Positions 13,303-17,769 of a stretch of 17,769 nucleotides of DNA are shown here, one piece after another. The position numbers were made by a program, and so were the translations under genes. The stretch lies in contig DAOWCB010000004.1 in NCBI GenBank assembly GCA_030633795.1, forward strand, positions 1-17,769, given 5' to 3'. Position 1 is the first letter of the stretch, and each line of letters starts with the position of its first letter. The notes below the pieces were generated by a model that saw only the letters and a program-made list of their open reading frames with translations, searched no databases and had not been told where the DNA came from. The DNA is from Candidatus Aminicenantota bacterium. Its GTDB lineage: Bacteria; Acidobacteriota; Aminicenantia; Aminicenantales; Aminicenantaceae.

Positions 13303-13971
13303 CTAAATCTCCTCAACATCTCCTGTCTGGGAAGTCATTTTTTCTTTCTCCACATCTCCTGTGTAGACCCAGACTTTAATGCCGATCTGGCCGTATGTCG
13401 TGAATGCTTCAGTAAAACCATAATCTATGTTGGCTTTCAGGGTTTGCAACGGCAGCTGCCCTCTTAGATACCACTCTGATCGGGCTATTTCGACACCCCC
13501 TAATCGACCCGAACACATGACTTTTATTCCCTTGGCCCCCATTTTCATGGCCATTTCCACAGCCCTCCTCATGGCTCTACGGTAGGCTATTCTTTTTTCC
13601 AACTGTATGGCAATTCCTTCGGCAACAAGCAGGGCATCTTGTTCAGGTTTGTCCACTTCCCGAATATCGATGTAAACCTCTTTTTGAGCGATTTCCTGAA
13701 GAAAAGTCTTGAGGCTTTCGATTTCCTTTCCGCCACGTCCGATCACGATTCCGGGACGGGCCGTGTGAACGATCACTCTGATTTTTGGTCCGACTCGTTC
13801 AATATGGACTTCCGAAATCCCGGCATGATAGTATCTCTTCTTGATGATTTTTTTCATCTTCAGGTCTTCATGAATAAGCCGGTGATACTCGGGTCCTTTG
13901 GCAAACCAGCGAGAACTCCATGATTTGTTAAAGCCCAATCGAAATCCGTGAGGGTGTGTTTTCTGGCCCAC
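13303..13971 (-). CDS. rpsC: 30S ribosomal protein S3
   Basis: S3 (222 residues) lines the mRNA entry tunnel in the 30S head and takes part in mRNA helicase activity. The N-terminal MGQKTHPHGFRLG is diagnostic. A type-II KH domain contains GIVIGRGGKEIE (GxxG at 78-81), followed by the C-terminal domain with ARSEWYLRGQLPLQTLKANI, DYGFTEAFTTYGQIGIKVWV. The start is GTG with AGGA 8 nt upstream and only 1 nt after the rplV stop. The last residues (from EKEKMTSQ on) are variable in the family. Confidence 0.98.
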   Translation of the reverse strand: MGQKTHPHGFRLGFNKSWSSRWFAKGPEYHRLIHEDLKMKKIIKKRYYHAGISEVHIERVGPKIRVIVHTARPGIVIGRGGKEIESLKTFLQEIAQKEVYIDIREVDKPEQDALLVAEGIAIQLEKRIAYRRAMRRAVEMAMKMGAKGIKVMCSGRLGGVEIARSEWYLRGQLPLQTLKANIDYGFTEAFTTYGQIGIKVWVYTGDVEKEKMTSQTGDVEEI

Positions 13972-13972
13972 T

Positions 13973-14335
13973 TTATTTTCCTTTCCTTTCTTCTAAATAT
14001 ATATGGACATGACTTGTCCGTTTCAGTATTCTCGCTGCTCTCCCCATCGGAGCCGCTTTCCATCTTTTCCAAGTAGGCCCTGCATTGACAAAAATCTCGG
14101 ACACAAACAGATTGTCCACGTCAATATTAGGGACCTTTTGCTGTGCATTGGCAATTGCTGAGCGCAGAGTTTTTTCGGTGATGGCGCTCGCTTTTTTTTT
14201 CTTCGAAAAATGAAGGATGGTGAGAGCTTCCCCTACGAATCTTTCTCTGATGAGGTCTGTCACCAGCCGGCACTTCTGAGGCGACATCCTCGCATATTTC
14301 GTAACGGCTTGAGCAACGATATTTTTTTCGTCCAT
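13973..14335 (-). CDS. rplV: 50S ribosomal protein L22
   Basis: L22 (120 residues) contacts all 23S rRNA domains. Its long beta-hairpin lines the nascent-peptide tunnel and is a site of macrolide resistance mutations. Visible motifs are KYARMSPQKCRLVTDLIR, AIANAQQKVPNIDVDNL, VSEIFVNAGPTWKRWKAA, the hairpin tip PMGRAARILKRTSH, and HVHIYLEER. The ATG follows the rpsS stop with no spacer (TAAATG). Lys45-48 are encoded by AAG AAA AAA AAA, a run of nine adenines. The length is normal. Confidence 0.98.
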   Translation of the reverse strand: MDEKNIVAQAVTKYARMSPQKCRLVTDLIRERFVGEALTILHFSKKKKASAITEKTLRSAIANAQQKVPNIDVDNLFVSEIFVNAGPTWKRWKAAPMGRAARILKRTSHVHIYLEERKGK

Positions 14336-14626
14336 TTATTTCTTCATCCTAATAGTTCTTGCGGTTTTCGATGTGTGTCCTTTAAAAGTCCGGGTTGGAG
14401 AGAATTCCCCGAGTTTATGTCCAACCATATTTTCCGTGATAAAAACAGGTATAAACCTCTTTCCATTGTATACAGCTATCGTCAATCCAACCATTTCCGG
14501 AATGACTGTAGATCGGCGGGACCAAGTCTTTATAACCTGTCTCTTCCCTCTTTGAGAAGACAAGTCATTGACCCTTTTCAGTAACTTATCCTCAATAAAC
14601 GGACCCTTCTTCAGAGATCTACCCAT
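14336..14626 (-). CDS. rpsS: 30S ribosomal protein S19
   Basis: S19 (96 residues) is a 30S head protein that pairs with S13 and contacts the A-site finger of 23S rRNA. RSLKKGPFIEDKLL, IKTWSRRSTVIPEMVGLTI, VYNGKRFIPVFITENMVGH and KLGEFSPTRTFKGH are near-invariant family blocks. AAGGAG lies 9 nt upstream of the ATG, within the last codons of rplB, from which 2 nt separate it. The length is standard. Confidence 0.98.
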   Translation of the reverse strand: MGRSLKKGPFIEDKLLKRVNDLSSQRGKRQVIKTWSRRSTVIPEMVGLTIAVYNGKRFIPVFITENMVGHKLGEFSPTRTFKGHTSKTARTIRMKK

Positions 14627-14628
14627 AA

Positions 14629-15456
14629 CTACTTACTCCTTCTCCGAACAATATACTTTTGTGTTCTTTTATTTCTTCTTGTCTTGTATCCCTTTGTGGG
14701 CTGGCCCCAAGGAGAAACAGGATCACGACCGCCCTTTGCCTTTCCTTCACCTCCGCCATGAGGATGGTCGACCGGATTCATGGCTGTTCCACGCACATGA
14801 GGTCTTTTCCCTTTCCAGCGGTTTCTCCCTGCCTTTCCTATCGAAATATTCTGATGATCGACATTACCGACTTGTCCGATAGTTGCCCGGCAATCGAGAT
14901 GTATTTTCCGTATTTCCGATGAGGGAAGGCGAATTTGTGCGTAATCGCCTTCCTTGGCGAGGATTTGAGCACCGGAACCTGCCGCCTTGGCCATCTGCCC
15001 TCCCTTCGCCTTTCTCATTTCGATGTTGTGGATGATGGTTCCCATCGGAATATACCTGAGCAACATGGCATTTCCAGGGAGGATATCCACCTGCCTGTCG
15101 GCTGATATCACTGTCTGTCCAACCTGAAGGTTCTCGGGCGATAGAATGTAACGTCGTTCACCGTCTCTGTATTTGATCAACGAAATAAAAGCAGACCGGT
15201 TGGGATCATATTCAATCGTCTCGACAATCCCTGGAATATCGATCTTATCACGCTTAAAATCCATGATTCGGTAAAGCCTTTTGTGACCGCCGCCACGATG
15301 ACGAATCGAGATTCTCCCTCGCAAATTCCGCCCTCCGGATTTTTTTAGCGACTGTACGAGAGGCTTATGTGGTTCAGAAGTGGTAAGCTCTTCAAACGTG
15401 AGTCCTGTTTTCTGGCGCAAACTCGACGTCACAGGTCTGTATGTCTTTATCCCCAT
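14629..15456 (-). CDS. rplB: 50S ribosomal protein L2
   Basis: L2 (275 residues) is one of the most conserved ribosomal proteins. It is needed for subunit association and peptidyl-transferase activity. The sequence starts MGIKTYRPVTSSLR and shows GGRNLRGRISIRHRGGGHKR, YDPNRSAFISLIKY, the SH3-like region with AGSGAQILAKEGDYAQIRLP, and VDHPHGGGEGKAKGGR. His231 there is the likely counterpart of the functionally important E. coli His229. The C-terminus is KTRRNKRTQKYIVRRR. The ATG is 1 nt after the rplW stop, and GAGG stands 9 nt upstream. No domain is missing. Confidence 0.98.
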   Translation of the reverse strand: MGIKTYRPVTSSLRQKTGLTFEELTTSEPHKPLVQSLKKSGGRNLRGRISIRHRGGGHKRLYRIMDFKRDKIDIPGIVETIEYDPNRSAFISLIKYRDGERRYILSPENLQVGQTVISADRQVDILPGNAMLLRYIPMGTIIHNIEMRKAKGGQMAKAAGSGAQILAKEGDYAQIRLPSSEIRKIHLDCRATIGQVGNVDHQNISIGKAGRNRWKGKRPHVRGTAMNPVDHPHGGGEGKAKGGRDPVSPWGQPTKGYKTRRNKRTQKYIVRRRSK

Positions 15457-15457
15457 T

Positions 15458-15754
15458 TTACACAGCCTCGAAATATTCGATCATTTTTTCGCCTTCTTTG
15501 AGCTTCACGTACGCTTTCTTCCAGTCTTTTGTCCATCCCTCATTCCTGCCAACTTTTTTTTTCTTCCCCTTCTTTTTAACGATGCGGACTCTATCCACCT
15601 TGACTTTGAAAAGCTTCTCAGCAGCTTCCTTGATCTCAATTTTGTTGGCTCTCGAGTCAACTTCGAAGCAAACCTCTCGATTTTTCTCCTTCAACAGGGC
15701 ACTCTTTTCTGTTATGACAGGTCTCAAGATGATTTTATACGGATCCTTGTTCAC
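15458..15754 (-). CDS. rplW: 50S ribosomal protein L23
   Basis: L23 (98 residues) sits at the tunnel exit and is the main docking point for trigger factor and SRP. It begins MNKDPYKIILRPVITEKSA, then shows FEVDSRANKIEIKEAAEKLF and VKVDRVRIV, followed by the rRNA-binding loop, which is very Lys-rich here. Lys64-67 are encoded by nine consecutive adenines. The start is GTG, overlapping the rplD stop by 4 nt (GTGA), with GGAGAG about 6-8 nt upstream inside rplD. The length matches the family. Confidence 0.97.
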   Translation of the reverse strand: MNKDPYKIILRPVITEKSALLKEKNREVCFEVDSRANKIEIKEAAEKLFKVKVDRVRIVKKKGKKKKVGRNEGWTKDWKKAYVKLKEGEKMIEYFEAV

Positions 15755-16371
15755 TTTAATCTCTCCATCAGTGACTCAAAAGCTTTTTGCGTAAACACAA
15801 GCGATTTATAATTCAAAACATCATAAATATTGACTTGATTGAAATCGACTACCTTTACTTTAGGGATATTCCGCAGAGAAAGGAATAAATTCTTGTTTTC
15901 CTGATTATCGATAACAAGCGCAGATTCAATTTTGAGTTTCTTTAAGAAACTCAGTCCTTCTTTTGTCTTTGGCTCTTTGAATTTCAGGCTGTCCAAAATC
16001 ATTATTTGTTTTTCTGCAAACTTCATGGCCAATGCAGATTTCAGGGCATTTCTCTTTGCCTTTCTGGGCATTTTGTAAGAATAATCCCTCGGTTTAGGGC
16101 CAAAGGTAATCCCTCCTGATCTCCAGAGCGGAGACCGGGTACTGCCTGCCCTGGCTCTGCCCGTTCCTTTTTGTCTCCAAGGCTTTCGGCCCCCTCCCCT
16201 CACCTCGGCTCGAGTCTTTGTCGAAGCCGTACCTCGCCTCTGGTTGGCTCGATAATTAACGACAGCCTCGTATATCAAATGCTCTTTCACCGGATAGGAC
16301 AGGACATCTTCTGGCGCATTTATCTCTTTGGTTTTCTTGCCGGTTTGGTCTAAAATCTGAACTTTTGCCAT
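15751..16371 (-). CDS. rplD: 50S ribosomal protein L4
   Basis: L4 (206 residues) has a globular domain on the 50S surface and a long loop reaching the tunnel constriction. In E. coli it also represses its own operon. The tunnel loop is seen as RGGGRKPWRQKGTGRARAGS, then TRSPLWRSGGITFGPKPRDY. MPRKAKRNALKSAL follows, and the C-terminal half is the usual variable Rossmann-like part (ALVIDNQENKNLFLSLRNIP). The ribosome site before the ATG is weak (AAGAG about 7 nt upstream), with a 9-nt gap to rplC, so translation may depend on coupling. Confidence 0.97.
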   Translation of the reverse strand: MAKVQILDQTGKKTKEINAPEDVLSYPVKEHLIYEAVVNYRANQRRGTASTKTRAEVRGGGRKPWRQKGTGRARAGSTRSPLWRSGGITFGPKPRDYSYKMPRKAKRNALKSALAMKFAEKQIMILDSLKFKEPKTKEGLSFLKKLKIESALVIDNQENKNLFLSLRNIPKVKVVDFNQVNIYDVLNYKSLVFTQKAFESLMERLK

Positions 16372-16380
16372 TATTTTCTC

Positions 16381-17088
16381 TTACTTTTTATCTTCGGTAT
16401 TTTTATCTTCGGTATTTTTCTCATCAGAAGGCGCTGGTTTTACTGGGACAGCCGTTGGCTCGAAATCAACCTTTTTGATCAACAGGTAACCACCGTTTGC
16501 TCCGGGGATCGACCCCTTGACCACCAGTAGATTATTCTCCTTATCCGCTTGGACAACTATCAGATTCCTAACTGTCACTTTATCATCACCCAAATGCCCT
16601 GGAAGTTTTTTTCCTTTGACAACACGGGATGGGTATGCCGATGCTCCGATCGAACCAGGACGTCTATGAAACATAGAACCATGACTTGCCTTGCCGCCAT
16701 GATACCCCCAGCGTTTGACGACACCTGCAAACCCTTTGCCTTTGCTACGTCCCGTGATATGGACTTTTTCTCCTTTTTCAAAGATATCCACAAAAAATTG
16801 GTCTCCTACTTTTACCTCCGCCTGCTCGATGAAACGGAATTCACGCAAAATTTTCGGAGGGGGAACACCCGCTTTTTCGGAATGGCCGGTCAGCGGTTTG
16901 TTGGGCTTTTTTCGGCCTTTTTCTTCTATAAAACCTATTTGAATCGAAGAGTATCCATCCTTTTTTTCGGTTTTTTTCTGGAAGACTGTGCAGGGACCTG
17001 CTTGAATCACTGTCACAGAAAAGACATTTCCCTGTTCATCAAAGCTCTGCGTAATGCCTATTTTCTTCCCGATCAAACCCTCGACCAT
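16381..17088 (-). CDS. rplC: 50S ribosomal protein L3
   Basis: L3 (235 residues) starts 50S assembly at the 23S 3' domain and extends a loop towards the peptidyl-transferase centre. Motifs include MVEGLIGKKIGITQSF, GRSKGKGFAGVVKRWGYHGG, HGSMFHRRPGSIGASAYPSR, KGKKLPGHLGDDKVTVRNL and KGSIPGANGGYL. The C-terminus is a Pro/Ala then Asp/Glu/Lys tail in which a five-residue unit (NTEDK) appears twice. The start at 17088 has GGAGG 9 nt upstream. An ATG two codons earlier (17094) overlaps the rpsJ stop (ATGA) but sits only 3 nt from that site. Either choice leaves the protein unchanged beyond two residues. Confidence 0.97.
   Translation of the reverse strand: MVEGLIGKKIGITQSFDEQGNVFSVTVIQAGPCTVFQKKTEKKDGYSSIQIGFIEEKGRKKPNKPLTGHSEKAGVPPPKILREFRFIEQAEVKVGDQFFVDIFEKGEKVHITGRSKGKGFAGVVKRWGYHGGKASHGSMFHRRPGSIGASAYPSRVVKGKKLPGHLGDDKVTVRNLIVVQADKENNLLVVKGSIPGANGGYLLIKKVDFEPTAVPVKPAPSDEKNTEDKNTEDKK
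16390..16419. repeat. 15-bp perfect tandem duplication in the 3' end of rplC
   Basis: The 15-bp unit ATCTTCGGTATTTTT occurs twice back to back (16390-16404 and 16405-16419). It is in frame and encodes the repeated N-T-E-D-K unit at the C-terminus of L3. Replication slippage could change the copy number by whole units without breaking the reading frame. Confidence 0.9.
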
Positions 17089-17090
17089 GG

Positions 17091-17411
17091 TCATTCTCCT
17101 CCGGTTCCAAAGGCCTGAATCTCCACATCGATCCCTGCCGGGAGATCCAGCTTTTGCAGTTCCTCAATCGTCTCGTTGTTATAATCGCTGATATCGATCA
17201 GCCGCTTATGAATTCTCATTTCAAAATGTTCTCTTGACTTCTTATCCACATGAGGAGAACGCAAAACACAAAAACGATGAATGCGTGTGGGCAGAGGAAT
17301 GGGCCCAGAGAGGTTCGCACCCGTTCTTTTGGCTTTGATGACAATTTCTTTCACAGACTGATCCAGCAGACGATGATCAAATGACTGTAGCCTAATCCTT
17401 ATTTTTTCCAT
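17091..17411 (-). CDS. rpsJ: 30S ribosomal protein S10
   Basis: S10 (106 residues) is a 30S head protein and, in well-studied bacteria, also the NusE partner of NusB in transcription antitermination. It starts MEKIRIRLQSFDHRLLDQSV and shows GPIPLPTRIHRFCVLRSPHV, KKSREHFEMRIHKRLIDI and LPAGIDVEIQ, all family hallmarks. GGAG lies 8 nt before the ATG. The tuf stop is 60 nt upstream. That gap shows no clear promoter and is too short for an E. coli-style S10 leader. The final GGAGGAGA provides the rplC ribosome site. Confidence 0.98.
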   Translation of the reverse strand: MEKIRIRLQSFDHRLLDQSVKEIVIKAKRTGANLSGPIPLPTRIHRFCVLRSPHVDKKSREHFEMRIHKRLIDISDYNNETIEELQKLDLPAGIDVEIQAFGTGGE

Positions 17412-17471
17412 TTCAAGTACTCCGTTCTCCTCGTTAATTTAGGCCAAACTCCTCTTTATCTCTCTCCAAGC

Positions 17472-17769
17472 CTATTCGATGATATCGGTGACAGAGCCGG
17501 CACCGACTGTGCGGCCGCCCTCTCGGATCGCAAACCGCATCCCCTTCTCCATCGCCACGTTCGTGATCAAATTGATCTCCAAATTAACATTGTCCCCGGG
17601 CATCACCATCTCCACGCCTTGGGGCAATTTCACCGTCCCCGTCACATCCGTCGTCGAAAAATAAAACTGTGGCCTGTACCCAGCAAAAAACGGCGTGTGC
17701 CTCCCGCCTTCCTCCTTCTTCAAGGCGTATATCGATGCCTTGCACTTCGTATGCGGTTTTATCGACCCA
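17472..17769 (-). CDS. tuf: Elongation factor Tu, C-terminal fragment (5' part outside window)
   Basis: The last 98 residues of EF-Tu are visible, ending at a TAG at 17472-17474. EF-Tu is the GTPase that delivers aminoacyl-tRNA to the ribosomal A site. The fragment is domain III: SIKPHTKCKASIYALKKEEG, HTPFFAGYRPQFYFSTTDVT, MVMPGDNVNLEI and MRFAIREGGRTVGAGSVT. The GTP-binding domain is upstream of the window, so intactness cannot be judged. Placement directly before rpsJ is the usual str-S10 junction, and the operon promoter is presumably at or beyond this gene. The last visible base is an incomplete codon. Confidence 0.96.
   Translation of the reverse strand, partial: GSIKPHTKCKASIYALKKEEGGRHTPFFAGYRPQFYFSTTDVTGTVKLPQGVEMVMPGDNVNLEINLITNVAMEKGMRFAIREGGRTVGAGSVTDIIE

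Noticed and set aside
1..17769. A novel defence, mobile or biosynthetic system in the window
   Set aside because: Nearly every base is explained by the conserved ribosomal superoperon and the transglycosylase gene. I saw no integrase, transposase, direct-repeat array or atypical composition block.

Overview
The window is almost entirely one large ribosomal-protein gene cluster on the minus strand: the bacterial S10-spc-alpha superoperon in its canonical gene order. A short non-ribosomal segment on the plus strand fills the first 2.2 kb. The organism is a bacterium with an outer-membrane-type envelope, suggested by the lipoprotein MltD-like lytic transglycosylase with LysM domains. The spc block carries secY-adk-map-infA-rpmJ, as is common outside the gammaproteobacteria, and S14 is the short zinc type. 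The MltD architecture and the Lys-rich ribosomal protein tails would fit Acidobacteriota/Aminicenantota-like lineages, but this placement is a guess from memory and not a demonstrated assignment.

Layout. Positions 1-127 hold the last 41 codons of a GalE-like UDP-glucose 4-epimerase (+). Positions 128-360 are intergenic, with a plausible sigma70-type promoter and a direct repeat. Positions 361-2172 (+) encode a 603-residue lipoprotein lytic transglycosylase (MltD type). It converges with rplQ across only 4 nt. Reading leftward on the minus strand from the right edge, the order is: tuf (C-terminal 98 codons), rpsJ, rplC, rplD, rplW, rplB, rpsS, rplV, rpsC, rplP, rpmC, rpsQ (S10 block); rplN, rplX, rplE, rpsN, rpsH, rplF, rplR, rpsE, rpmD, rplO, secY, adk, map, infA, rpmJ (spc block); rpsM, rpsK, rpsD, rpoA, rplQ (alpha block).

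The cluster is very compact. Many neighbours overlap by 1-10 nt (ATGA, GTGA or TGATG junctions), the largest internal gap is 45 nt (rpsD-rpoA), and I see no promoter or terminator inside it. It therefore looks like one translationally coupled transcript whose promoter lies upstream of tuf, outside the window. Together the genes supply 26 ribosomal proteins, IF-1, the RNA polymerase alpha subunit, the SecY translocon channel, adenylate kinase and methionine aminopeptidase.

Several starts were refined from Shine-Dalgarno sites and family lengths: infA at 5447, rplR at GTG 9963, rpsN at 11124, rplX at 12023, rpmC at 12881, secY at 8278 and rplC at 17088. One gene, rpmJ (37 codons, 5103-5216), is small enough to be missed easily. 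I found no mobile element, CRISPR array, tRNA or rRNA gene, or novel system. The points worth a second look are modest: a zinc ribbon in L24 beside zinc forms of S4, S14, L36 and Adk; A9 homopolymers in three ribosomal genes; an in-frame 15-bp tandem duplication in rplC; a long charged N-terminal extension on S5; and the nearly gapless convergent end of the operon.
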